Positions 1 to 11,169 of a stretch of DNA of 64,000 nucleotides are shown here, in pieces. A model generated the notes under the pieces. The model did not search any database. It had not been told where the DNA came from and saw only the letters and a list, made by a program, of their open reading frames with translations. A program made the translations under genes and the position numbers. The DNA lies in NCBI GenBank assembly GCA_037013495.1, contig CM072812.1, forward strand, positions 69,881,340 to 69,945,339. The letters are read 5' to 3'. Positions within the stretch are counted from its first letter, which is position 1. Each line of letters opens with the position of its first letter. This stretch comes from Hippophae tibetana. Lineage: Eukaryota; Streptophyta; Magnoliopsida; Rosales; Elaeagnaceae.

Positions 1-89
1 CAGTTGTGCCTTTCTTGGTCACTGCTAAGGATAATGGAAATTTACTACACATATCGTCACCATAGGAGACTCATGCTATAGTTTTTAAC

Positions 90-1800
90 ATTGACCTCTT
101 AAATGCTTCTGATCTAGATGGGTTTACGAGTAAATTCTATCAATAGTGTTAGGATATCATTGGTATAAATGTAACATGATCAATTCATGATTATTTTAGA
201 ACGGATCGAATGCATATAGTACTAATTCTATATTTTCTAATACTTATCCCTAAAATCCTTTAAGAAACCACTATTGACTAGTAAAGGCTAATTTCTCTGT
301 GGAACTTTATGTTCAAATTAATTATAAACATCATTATAAGATGATTGAAAGGAATTTTCTATCACATTCTCTCCTAAAATCAATTTGGATTCATCCATGG
401 TCGCATCATTGGAGCTTGTATAACTGGTGCTTCAATGCAACATAACTTTCTAATCGACAGGATAATGTAACTCTCAAAATTAATATTTGTAAAGCTTTTG
501 ATACTATGCATTGAGACTTTATCTTAAGGGTGATGCAATACTTTGGTTATGATGTCATATTCTTGGGTTGCATTGGAGATCTTTTTACCTCAACAAGAAT
601 CTTGATCCTGATTAATAGCTTACCTAGAGAATTTTGTAAGCTCCAAGGGGTTTCGTCAAAAGGATCCTCTATTTCCTTTCTTATTTGTATTGTAGAAAAC
701 GTTTTTAGAAGGTACGTTGGGCCCTTGCTGGATAATAAGCACTTTTGGCCAATTTTATCTCCCAAAGGCATTACGACACTGTCCCATTTTTATATGCTGA
801 TGACTTACTTATCTTTGATTATGCCTTCTTATTAAACATCTAGGTTTCATATGAGGCTTTTCATTTATATAGTCATCTCTCGAGACAAGTGATAAACTTG
901 GAAAATATTTCATTTACTTTGGTAAGTGTATGCTTTGGAGTAATATTTCTTTTTTCTACCCTATTTCTAGGATACACATTAGAGGAGCCTTCTCATCCTA
1001 TCTGAATGTCACCATATTTCAATGAGCTCTAAAGAAGCATTGGTTTTAAGGCTTGGTAGATAAAATTCGTGTAAAAATAGATGCATGGAAGGATTACACC
1101 CTCTCTTTAGTATGGCAGAAATGTTTGATCACTTCAATTATTTAGACCATGTTTCTATATTCTTTTTAAATATATAAATGGTTGAAGTTTTTTTTAGATA
1201 ACCTTATAAAAACCATCAATAATTTCTTTTAGTTAGGGAAAGTAAATAGACTTAAATTGGAATAGACTTAAATTGGTTCAAGTTTCTTAGAGACAATATT
1301 ATATCGCCCATTCGAGGAATGTGGTCTTGGTTTGTAGGATCTTGGTCCCTTAAATGAGGCCTTGTTAAGAAAGTTTGTCTAGCAGATTATCACAAGGAAC
1401 TCTATCATTACGCTTTACTTATGTAATCAGTATTTGAATTGAGGAAAAACTTCATGAAGTTGTTATGTTTTCTCTTCATTACTAGACTCTTTTGGAGGAG
1501 TTCGAGTGGTAAGTTTGCAGGAATTTCTCAGCATAATTTTGGACAGATAATTGGAAAGGTACTTCTCTATTTGAGAGGCTGATCAACCCTCTATGAATCC
1601 ACTGTTATGATCATTAGTAGGAGATTATTTGCATACTTATGTGAGGCATTTTTCTTAGTCTTTTGAGAACTATTACCTTGATATTTTGTTAGAGGTCCAC
1701 TGGATAGTTCCTTTGAAAGGTACAAATACCAAAATTTGGACGTATTCAATTAAATGAGTTGTAACTAGTAAGGTCAATGACTTCCTATGTATGATTAAGG
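90..1800 (+). pseudogene. LINE reverse transcriptase relic
   Basis: RT domain relic of the LINE. Visible motifs are the pre-RT segment DGFTSKFYQ, motif A with KAFDT near 490, a conserved hydrophobic segment VMQYFGYDVIFLGCIGD at about 532-580, and the catalytic YADD box at 793-804. The YADD box has kept both aspartates although the reading frame around it is broken by many stops. The part after 830 is poorly preserved; only short LINE-like stretches remain up to about 1800. In an active element this enzyme would copy element RNA into DNA at a nicked chromosomal site. Confidence 0.72.
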
Positions 1801-2099
1801 AACATAAGAATTGGGAAAGTGTGATCTAGGCCCTTTTCATACCACCATCTCGATGATTCCCATTGATTTTCAGGCACATAAGAAGGGTCGTTCCTTCCCT
1901 TATCGATGCTTCCTTTATGGGTCAACCAAGTATTTCTCACCTTTTTATAAGTTGTCATTTTGTAGGTGCATTATAGGATCTATTATACTCCTTCTTAGGT
2001 AGACGACTTCATATAGATTCTTTCATTCTAGATTTATAAACATATGCACGGTTGTTTAACATTGGATCACAACTTGATAATTTATGAAAAGAAGGTATA

Positions 2100-2730
2100 A
2101 TTTCAGTCATGTGGGTGATATGGAAAGCTAGGAATGATTCTTGCTTCGAGGATAGATGCACTTTTATGAGCTCAACTTTTTCCACAATTTGGCATTTTAT
2201 TCATAAAGCGAGCCTATGGGTCTATGTAAAATACAGTGGAAGATCTAATGGTCCTCCAAAGATTGCGAATATAATAAATTCTATGACGAGCACCCCGATC
2301 ATGGAGGTAATTTGAAGACTGTTACCTTTGGGATGGATAAAAATCAACACTAATGGTGCCGCTTTTGGATCACTTAGTTTAGTAGGTTGTGTAGGGATAT
2401 TTCAGACATTAAGATCCTTTGTCAAAAGTTGTTTCTATATTCCACTTGGGATTGCATTTGTTTTTTTAGATAGAGCTTGCGAAAACTATTCACATAATAT
2501 TGTATGCCATCACTTATAAGTGACAAAGGCTTTGGTTGGAGTCAGACTTTACTTATGTGATGACTTTTTTTGCACTAGATCGTCATCGATGTCGTGGAGA
2601 TGATACTTTAATTGGTTTAATTTCTTAGAAAATATTACTCACACAAATTTTATTTTTCCCATATTTTTAGAAAGGATAACTCTATAGTTGATTGTATAGC
2701 CTTTAAAGCACCTAGTATTTGTACATCAAC
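2100..2730 (+). pseudogene. LINE C-terminal zinc-binding region and RNase H relic
   Basis: Two open pieces (2109-2315 and 2328-2519) carry the C-terminal parts typical of plant LINE ORF2 proteins. The first has WVIWKARNDSCFED, the motif at the end of the zinc-binding RVT region. The second starts GWIKINTNGAAFGS, matching the start of plant RVT_3-type RNase H domains, where the first catalytic residue is usually Asp in NTDGA; here it is Asn. A further RNase H-like segment (NSIVDCIAFKAPS) follows near 2675. Stops and frame changes separate the pieces. Confidence 0.72.
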
Positions 2731-3338
2731 ATGGTGATGAGATGTTCTATCATTCACTAATATTTTTGTTTTTTTTGGGATATTAACATATGCCTAATTA
2801 TAGGTTTTTCTAAGAAATGGTTTGTATTATTATTTTTATCATTTAAATAATACTCATAATTAATGGGCCATATGATGAATGATGCTACCATGATGCTAAC
2901 TTAGTTGGAATTTCCTAATGTGCCTCTAATGTCTATTAGTCGATCTTTCATTAAAAAAATTATATGATTTTTTGATAGCAGACAAATATTTGTTTTTAGG
3001 GAATAATTATTTTTTAATTATTATATTATATTTATAATATTTAATAAATTTAACGTTTTAGTTTTGGAATACTTTTATTTTATTTTTTACCTTTAAATTC
3101 AATAAATTTGATATAAAGTTTTAAATTTATTCGTAACGTTATTAACAAATTTATAACATTATTAACATAATTTAATAATAAACTTATTTATTATGATCAA
3201 TTGGATTATAATTATTATGATAAATTTTATAAATATATTTTTTTAATTTTATACTAAAATAATTAACTTTGTGTGAGATTAACAACCCAAATTGATCTTA
3301 AAATTTATAATTCTATCTAACCATTATATCTATAGGTA

Positions 3339-3759
3339 GGGGTGTCCAAAAATCGACCCGGACCAAACCGAATGGTTTTACAAATCAAACAAGCTGGTCC
3401 GGTTTGTATTTATTAAAATCGTTTTTCAAACGGTCCGGTCCAATTTAAACTGTTCGAATCGGACTGGACCGGTTTAATAAATATATTAGAATTTTCACAT
3501 TATTTTTCATTAAAGATGTCAAAAAAATTGAACCAAAGCAGAAACCGAATCGGATCGGATCGGACCGAACGGTTTTATAAATCAAACAGTTCGGTCTGAT
3601 TTTATAATAATAATAACCGTTTCAAACGATTCAGTCCGATTTTGTAATAATAATAATCGTTTCAAATGATCCGGTCCAGTTTGATCCGAGTAATATAAAC
3701 GGTCCGGTCCGATATTTTTTTCCAAAACCGGACCGGACCGTTAAACACCCCTATTTATT
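3339..3759. mobile_element. Small hAT-like MITE with GGGGTGT/ACACCCC ends
   Basis: The left end reads TAGGGGTGTCC and the right end reads TTAAACACCCCTA, an inverted pair. The interior is made of ACCGGACCGG-type repeats and has no coding capacity. TATAGGTA occurs directly before the left end (3331-3338) and again at 3760-3767, consistent with an 8-bp hAT-type target duplication. About eight bases lie between the right ACACCCC and the second copy, so the right boundary or the duplication is uncertain. A different reading with ends at TAGGGG gives only a 7-of-8 match. Confidence 0.55.
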
Positions 3760-3948
3760 TATAGGTACATGTACTATTTTTTTTATTCTTAAATATAATA
3801 ATACAATACTTTTTAGAAGTCTTTAAATTAATTTAAGTTTCAATAATTGAATAATTTAAATCATATATCCATATCTCTGTTTAAAAGAAACATCAAATCT
3901 AAGATAATATAAACTTATGGTTTTCCAACCTAAATTGGAAGTTCATAA

Positions 3949-3975
3949 TATATATATATATATATAGAGAGAGAG
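3949..3975. repeat. (TA)n-(GA)n microsatellite
   Basis: An uninterrupted TA run passes directly into GAGAGAGAG. It is a compound dinucleotide repeat in intergenic DNA. Confidence 0.9.
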
Positions 3976-4556
3976 TATTTAAAAAAAAGTATAATGTGTG
4001 ATTTTTTTTTACAAGATCCAAAATATACAATAAGTTTTTTGAAATTCAAAGTAACATATATTAATAGATTAAATGGTCAATTTGCTACCCATTTTTTAAC
4101 CGAAATACTATTCAAAAATTAATTTGAATATTTCATTACTCTCACTTCTCTACTTTGATTAATTTGTTATTACAAGTTCTCCAATTTAACCTATTTAAGG
4201 TCATAACTTCTTCAACTTAACTAACATATCTAAGTATATTTATGGTATTAAATTAGTAAAATTAAAAAAATTAGTATCTCAAATAAGTACAATAATAGAA
4301 GATGAATACTAAATTTATCAAATTAATACTTGTATAATAACTTGATCCAGTCATTTAACTTAATTAATAAATATTATTTTATAAATATTCAAATTGCTAT
4401 TAATAATATATATATTTTTTGGTAAAATTTTGAAGAGAACTAGAGCCTTAACCCCCTTGAATAGGTTTGCCGTGAATGTGTCTGCCTCAAATCATGAATT
4501 TTATGACTAACACTACTACAAAAATGGGTATTTAAGTCAATACGTAAAGTCGTTTT

Positions 4557-4915
4557 TTTCCAAAACCGACTTTAAATTAGTTTAAAGTCGGTTTGATAAA
4601 GAACCGACGCTATCCACGTAGGACGTAGCTTCGGTTGATGTGTCAAACCGACGCTATGTGTGGACGTAGCGTCGGTTCTAGGTGTTAACCGACGATACGC
4701 TACGTGGATAGCATCGGTTCACCACGTCAACCGACGCTACGTCCAGGTATAGCGTCGGTTGACGTGGTGAACCGACGCTATCCACGTAGCGTAGCGTCGG
4801 TTGACACCTAGAACCGACGCTATCCTACGTGGATAGCGTCGGTTTACACCTGGAACCGACGCTATCCACGTAACATAGCATCGGTTCAACACGTCAACCG
4901 ACGCTACACACGTGG
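4557..4915. repeat. Left subterminal repeat array of the CACTA element
   Basis: About eight copies of AACCGACGCTA or close variants alternate with about seven copies of the complement TAGCGTCGGTT or variants. The outermost pair instead uses AAACCGACTTTAAA and TTTAAAGTCGGTTT. Because the copies alternate in orientation, the array can fold into successive hairpins with CCACGTAGC-like loops. Open frames across it merely translate the repeat and are not genes. Confidence 0.9.
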
Positions 4916-5372
4916 ATAAATATTTTCTCTTCTTTCTTCCCAGACAGAAACTATTTTCAACGTTACAAAACTCTAAAAAATTGAAAACCTCCTCCTCCAT
5001 TTCTCCTCCACTCTTTCTCATTTTTCGGCCACCTACGACTACCATTTCCAACATCGGTTAGTGAGTTTTCTTCCTCTCTAACTAATCTTTTAGATCCCCT
5101 ATTATTCATATTTTTTTTCTGTTATTATGTGTTATTATTTATATGTATAGATTGTTGTATTATATATGTAGGTTTCTATTATAACATAAGGAGAAGAATA
5201 TGACGATCTTAAATAAAATAGAACAAAACCATGGTAATTTTTCTGTTATTAATTAATATTTTATTTTTCAAATATTTGTATTATTTGAACTATTTGCTAA
5301 ACTGATATTGATTTTTTTTCTGCTCGAATACAGGTTGAATATGAATAAATTAAAAAAAAAAACAAAAAAAGT

Positions 5373-5545
5373 TAAAGTCGGTTCACCGTGTGAACCGACT
5401 TTAAATGTAAAGTCGGTTCATCGCGTGAACCGACTTTAAACGTAAAGTCGGTTCATCCCGTGAATCGACTTTAAACGTAAAGTCGGTTCACACTTTGAAC
5501 CGGCTTTACACTTTAAGTCATTTAATTTAAAGTCGGTTAAAACCC
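5373..5545. repeat. Right subterminal repeat array of the CACTA element
   Basis: Roughly four tandem hairpin units of the form AAAGTCGGTTCA-loop-TGAACCGACTTTA. They share the GTCGGTT core with the left array but have AAA/TTT in place of the GC-containing flank, so the two ends carry different variants of one motif. Confidence 0.88.
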
Positions 5546-5573
5546 AACTTTAATGCTCCTTTTTGTAGTAGTG

Positions 5574-8150
5574 TAAGCTCGCAAAATACGATACTCAGTT
5601 ATAAAGGTGTTAAAAATGGACCGGTCAAATCCAACTCATAAAATCTAAATCAACCCACCCAAATTACTCATTATTCTTATTGTTTGGGTTATTTCGAATT
5701 CATAAATTATAAAATCAATTTACTATGGATTAGATTGGTTTTTAATATTAAAAATCTCATATAAATGATAAACACACTTATATTATATTATATATATATA
5801 TATATTTTAAAATTTTAATATAATAATTTTATTAAAAAATGCTAATAAGTTTTTCAGTTTGAAAACCTTTAATTTTTCTATACTATGTTTAAATTGATAT
5901 AAAATTATATTTTTTCTTTTAAAATTTAGAATTGTAGTTTGTTTATTTATTATTAAAAAAATCAAAATTCTTTTTTGTGATAGAATAAAATTTGATTAAT
6001 AAAGATTAAAGATGTTATCTATATCAAAATTCTTTTATGTATAATTTTATTAAAGTATAAAATTTAATTATTTAAATAAAAAAATATTTTAAAAGACATT
6101 AATGATATAAGAGAAAACAAAAGATCAATTTACCTATGTTTGATATTAAATATGTAACAGATATGTGACCTGATGAATATAGGTATCATGTTAGGATAAA
6201 ATTAGGATATAAAAGTTAGCCCCACGAGACTTGTGTTAAACGAACTTGGAAAACACGCCAACCCAAAATACGAAGCATCTCGTCTATCAAGTAACGAGGT
6301 TTGGGATGACAACTTGGTAAAGTTATAATACTTTTGATATCAATATCGTTTTCCATTAATAACTTGTATATAAATACTCTTTTTTTGTAAATGTTTGTAA
6401 CGAACAATCTCGATTCTGTAAAACTATTTGTAATAGCCAGGTCGCTAACACACACCACCCCTCAAATGAGAAGGAGAAGGAGAAGGAGAAGGAGAAATTT
6501 AAAAAAAAATACAAGTTTTTTATCTCACTAAAAATCATTAGAATCAAATACTTAAATTCTCTCCAAACAACCCAATAAATTTTAACACAATCTAAAAGGT
6601 TGATTTAGATTAGTTTTACGAATTTTATTAGATTACATCGATTTTTATTTTTTAAGAATAAACTTTATTAATTTAGTTTCATTTTAGTATGCTTGTAATA
6701 ATTTTGCTAGATAGATTTTGCTTATAAATAAAAAGTCAGTTTAAATGTTTCGTTGCTATTAAGTCGTGCTGAGAATCGGTATTATAAATGCAGAGTTAAT
6801 GCTAGTTCTTGATTTACAAGCAATAATCATTTTTAGAACGACGCCATGAAATTAATACTGGTACTGAAACAAGTTAAAAACAAGATAGAAATTTGAGATC
6901 TTTACTCGACAAAGAGTTATTAATGGATTGCAGTAGATTATAGGACAATAGTAAACTCAAATTGAATACTCATTAATTAATATTAGAATTCAATAAATTC
7001 ATAAAAGTAATAATAATATATACTACAAGTTTATTAATCCAATATTTTTTTTAAATACTAAAATCATATATTTTTTTATTAAATAAAAAATATATTATAA
7101 AATATGATTTAAATTTAAATTTAAATTTATAATAATTAGAGTTAAGAGTCATTCTACTTGCATTACAAGCTAATCTTTACACGTTTATTAATCCATAATA
7201 TAATTTAAAATAAATAAAAAATTGAGAATTTTTTCAATTAAATGTCAATTAATGTAATAGTAATTAAGTTTTGAGGAGATTAATTTTAGAAGATAAGAAA
7301 TGTATTTGTGCGAGAAAATTAGTTACATAAAAGAATTGTTGAAAGTTTCGCTTCTGAATCAATGGTTTAGTCAAGACGATGTGTAAAAGATTATTCTCGA
7401 ATGTACCATTATATATCTTAAAAAATAAATGTTTGATCATAAATAATTATCTTGATATGTGTTTAAATCATCTATATTTATTTTTAAATATATGTTTAGA
7501 TTTAAACATAAATTGACAAGTGATGAAAAACAAAATTTTAATTAATTGTAAAAATGTAATTAATCATTTCTAAATATTTTATAAATTATATACAATTAAA
7601 TTTTAATTTATCTATACTATTAATTATTATATTAATTTATTACTAGAGAAGAAGCTTATAATAGAAAATACAAAATGTTGTTCATTAAAATTATAAGATT
7701 AAAGATTTCAAAACTCTTACAATTCTTTACATAGACTCTTACACTTCTAAAAATAATTAAATTTAATAGTATAAATTATTTTAATTTGATACTGAATTTA
7801 TTTAGAAGTTTAATTATCCATAACTTTTTCAAAGTGAATATTCCTTTCATAATTTTTATAATTAGTTCATATTATTTCTCCTTATTTTATTATGAAAATA
7901 ATTATAATTCAATAGATTTATTATATTGATTTTATAACTATTCTAAATGTTAATTAGAAAATATAATAATATTTTTAAAATTTTCATTTGGTTTTACTAA
8001 ACCGTCGTAGAATGATGTCACTTTAATAATAAATAATTAGCATTAAAAATGTTTACAACAATAAAATTTCATTAATCTTATTATCAGAGTTATATTTATA
8101 TAATTATTTGGCATTTGAGATAGAGTATATGATAGGTAAAATTTATATTT
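5574..8150. other. AT-rich intergenic DNA, no gene seen
   Basis: Low-complexity AT-rich sequence. Near 5605 there is a hAT-end-like string (GGTGTTAAAAATGGACCGGTC) with no matching opposite end. Around 6190-6460 the base composition is less extreme, and a TGTTAGGA start plus a TATAAATAC box suggest a possible decayed solo LTR; without a clear CA end or target duplication I do not call it. A minus-strand open frame at 6216-6458 shows no recognisable domain. Confidence 0.5.
6468..6497. repeat. (GAGAAG)n microsatellite
   Basis: About five tandem copies of GAGAAG/GGAGAA at the edge of the possible LTR fragment. An open frame that seems to code FSFSFS on the other strand is only this repeat. Confidence 0.85.
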
Positions 8151-8159
8151 TCTGAGATT

Positions 8160-9900
8160 TTTTGAACATTTTTTTTTTATTTTATACTAAAATTTCAAAA
8201 TATTTTAACTTTTAATATTTAACCACCTCTTCGTATATTCATTTTTATATTTTTAATTAAAATTAATTTTTTAGAATAATAAACAATAAATATAATTTAA
8301 AAAAAATAGAATTTTAATATATTTCATTTATGTTTATTTATTCATCTTTTTATAATTTTATTTTTTAATATTTTTAATTAAAATAAATTATTTAAAATAA
8401 TAAATAACATGCTTAATTACTTAATAATAAATTAAAAACTATAACTTTAAAATAATTCAGTTAAAATTATTTTTACCCTTTCATGATTCTTTTTATAAAA
8501 TTAAAAAAATTATAAATTTCATATAATTATTTGGGTTATACATATTTAACACTTGAATGTTTTTAATTAAAATAATTTCTTTTTAGTATAATAACATAGA
8601 GAATGACATTATAAATTATAAATTAAAATTCTAAGAGATTTTGATTTTGATTAATTAATTATGCTATTAGGTGTAAACTAACTCAAACATGTGGTATGTG
8701 GTATTATATGAGAGTTAACTCGTAAATTAGTTCAATAAGCATAAGTTATTAGATGAGCATCAATACTAGATAAACATCCAACGATAAGATAACATGTAGT
8801 ATCTTCTCTTATATATTTCTTATAAGTTAACTTAAACATAAGTTTATAGAGATAAACACAAGAATCTATAGTCTCTCCTTAAAATCTCTCTTTATATTTC
8901 TAGATCATAAGGAGAGACATTAGTCTCCACATTTTTCATATCACTCAGGTTTACTTACGCATCAAATGACTAAAGACTATCACATCTCATCGTGGTCGAA
9001 GGTCCTAATAATATGTTCTTTGTTTTCAAATCCGAGAGGTGCAACGTTGACAAAAATTGACATAAACATGTTCTTTATAATTTTATTTTTATATAAAATT
9101 AAGAGTTATAGATTGTGTATAATTATTTTAATCATAATTTTTAAAATTTTAATGTTTTATTAACATCAATTTTTTTTAATAATAATTAACAAACATATTG
9201 TCTTAAATATGGATTAAAAATTGGAATTTTAAAATACTTCAATTATGAAATTATTTAATCACTCTTTCTCAATTTTTTATAAAATTAAAATGTTATAAAT
9301 TGCTTATAATTATTTTTGATTCTTCTAAATTTTAATTTTTTAAATTAAAATTAATTCTTTTTGAAATTATAAATAACATGAAATATAGTTTCAAAATTAA
9401 AAATAAGAATTCTAAAATCTTCAGTTGGATTATTTAACTATACATTTATATATTTTTTTTAATTAAAATTAAATCTTTGGGATAGTAAATAATAGATATA
9501 ATGATTTAATTATAAATTAAAAACTAAAATTCAAAAAAAAAAAAAAATTACCAATCTCAAAAGTCTAAATAATAGAGCCAATAATTTTTTTTTGTGAAAT
9601 AATAAATAACAACTATCAAAGATTAAAATTCCAAAAGATTTCACTTTAAATTTTTTAATTACGATTTAATAATGTCTCTTTCTATAAAATGAAAATAGTT
9701 ACGTATAATAATTTTAGTAATTTTTTCTAAATTTTAATAATGTAATTAAAATTAATTATTCGTAAAATAATAAATAATAAATATAATCAATATTAATTTA
9801 AAATAAAAAATTAAAATTTCAAAAGTCTTCATTTTTTTAATCACAATTTCTTAACTTGCTTTATAAAATTGAAATAGTTAAAGATCACGTATAATTACTT
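8160..9900. repeat. Degenerate ~190-bp AT-rich tandem array
   Basis: A recurring order of short motifs can be followed by eye: TATAAAATTAAAA, then GTATAATTATTTT, then TTTTAATTAAAATTAATT, then AAATAATAAATAA, then TAAATTAAAAACTAAAATTC, then AAAAGTCTTCA. The GTATAATTATTTT-like motif recurs near 9115, 9304, 9703 and 9885, a spacing of about 180-200 bp. Copies are strongly diverged. The array appears to be split by unrelated DNA at about 8655-9050. No coding potential. Confidence 0.6.
8655..9050. other. Unclassified insertion inside the tandem array
   Basis: Sequence less AT-rich than its surroundings, with LTR-like features: TATA-like strings near 8812, and AGTCTCTCC and GGAGAGACATTAGTCTCC as a small inverted pair near 8870-8920. 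No target duplication or coding domain could be recognised. Confidence 0.35.
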
Positions 9901-9913
9901 TGATGTTGAGATG

Positions 9914-9942
9914 TCTAATTGGTTGTCTAATTGGTTGTCCTA
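9914..9942. repeat. Short tandem repeat of TGTCTAATTGGT
   Basis: Two 13-base copies of GTCTAATTGGTT(G) lie head to tail, followed by a partial third (GTCCTAACCG). It has no obvious function. Confidence 0.7.
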
Positions 9943-9959
9943 ACCGATATCACATTTAA

Positions 9960-11090
9960 TGTCTCTAATAAATTTATGAGTTTTAAATTATTTTATCCTA
10001 TTTAAATCTCAATTCATCACATTTAAAATTATCTCTAATGAACTTATAGTTATTATAGATAATCATGTTTCATTTTTCATTTTTTTCATTTAGTTTCATT
10101 GAGATATTCTATCATACACCATTACATTATTATCCCAATCCACCAAAATATAAGTGGAACAGATGTAATTCATGTGTTGTACCATTACTCTCAATTCAAC
10201 ATCAATAATTATTGTTATATATCTAATTTACTAGACAATATGGTTATAATTTTTTTTTCAAATTTTTTGTGATTTTTATATCAGACAATATTTGGTGTGA
10301 TCAAATTTGTAGCTTGAAACAAGAAATACATAGTTTATTTGATATTATGAGAATACAAGAAAGTGTGAAAAAGAAACATATGCAAATTTGAGTCCAAATT
10401 ATTTTCTTATATTTTTTCATTTATCTTAAGATGTATAATTTTTAATACTATAAAAAGTAAGAAAATTATCAAATTAGTTATAATTAAACTTTATCTTGTT
10501 TTACAATATTAGTAAACTACCATAATAATTAAGCATATAAAATTTTGTACATTTATTACTTAAGAATGTTTTTTTTGATTTTTTCCATATATATATTAAA
10601 TATTTTTTATTTATAATTATAAATTATTAGTAAAAAAATATTTTATTTGTTTATTATATTAAAAATTTTAAGATGTTACTTCTATGTTAAAAAAAACATA
10701 AAGACGAAATAAAATATTACTATTAAAAATAAAATATATTTTATATGTTTATAAAATTAATAATATTTTTATAATTTATTTAAAATAATATAATATAAAT
10801 ATATAATATTTTTTTATTTAATTCATAATTTGTAATTTTTAAGTATAATTATTAACAAAAATAAAAAATAAAAAAATGTCCTTTAGAGTTTCTTTTATAT
10901 AAAATATAAGAAAGTATTAAAAATAAAAACTTTAAAATTTATAATTATAAAAAATTTGATTTTATTATTAACAAAAAGTTTAATACATTGATAAAAAAAT
11001 CTAACACAATTTTATTTTCAATATTTTTTAAATTAAATTATAATTATTAAAATTTTATTTTTATTTTTAATTATACGAAAATAATTGTGT
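9960..11090. other. AT-rich upstream region of EIN2, no gene seen
   Basis: Dominated by A/T runs without open frames of note. It would include the distal promoter of the downstream gene, but I can name no specific regulatory element in it. Confidence 0.5.
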
Positions 11091-11135
11091 TAGTTTCCCC
11101 TACTTCTCTTTCCTCGAGACTGTCTTGAAAGCCTG

Positions 11136-11143
11136 TATATTAA
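11136..11143 (+). promoter_or_regulatory. Putative TATA box of EIN2
   Basis: TATATTAA lies at the point where the very AT-rich upstream DNA changes to pyrimidine-rich sequence (CCCTTCTCTCCTCCTTTC, then TCTTTTTTTCTAC), a pattern common at plant core promoters and transcription starts. The start would be expected near 11165-11180. Inferred from sequence pattern alone. Confidence 0.45.
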
Positions 11144-11169
11144 TCCCTTCTCTCCTCCTTTCTATTACT

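Larger units (their letters stand above)
1..2965 (+). mobile_element. Degenerate LINE (non-LTR retrotransposon), 5'-truncated by the window edge
   Basis: The stretch translates piecemeal, in shifting frames, into the ordered parts of a plant LINE ORF2: an RT entry segment DGFTSKFYQ near 118, RT motif A (CKAFDTMH) near 490, RT motif C (YADDLLIF) at 793, a WVIWKARN zinc-binding-region motif at 2109 and an RNase H start (WIKINTNGAA) at 2331. The last recognisable coding part ends near 2730. A short AT-rich tail with a run of A follows near 2953, where I place the 3' end. Many stop codons and frameshifts mean it cannot encode a working protein. The 5' end lies outside the window. The class is well supported; the exact 3' boundary and family are not. 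Confidence 0.8.
4511..5573. mobile_element. Non-autonomous CACTA (En/Spm-type) DNA transposon, 1063 bp
   Basis: It begins CACTACTACAAAAA at 4511 and ends with the exact complement TTTTTGTAGTAGTG at 5573. The trinucleotide TAA sits on both sides (4508-4510 and 5574-5576), the 3-bp target duplication expected for CACTA elements. Next to each end are dense subterminal repeats, the usual place for transposase binding in this superfamily. The centre (about 4916-5340) is unlike the repeats and shows a possible donor (CGGTTAGT) and acceptor (ATACAGG), perhaps the remains of a transposase leader. There is no transposase ORF, so it would depend on a helper in trans. Intact ends and duplication suggest a fairly recent insertion. 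Confidence 0.93.

Noticed and set aside
4737..5054. Minus-strand open frame of 105 codons with repeated NRRY and ASV blocks
   Set aside because: It is the translation of the CACTA subterminal repeat array and part of the element's centre; not a gene.
6216..6458. Minus-strand open frame of 80 codons
   Set aside because: No recognisable domain, lies in a possible LTR fragment and its flank is a GAGAAG microsatellite.
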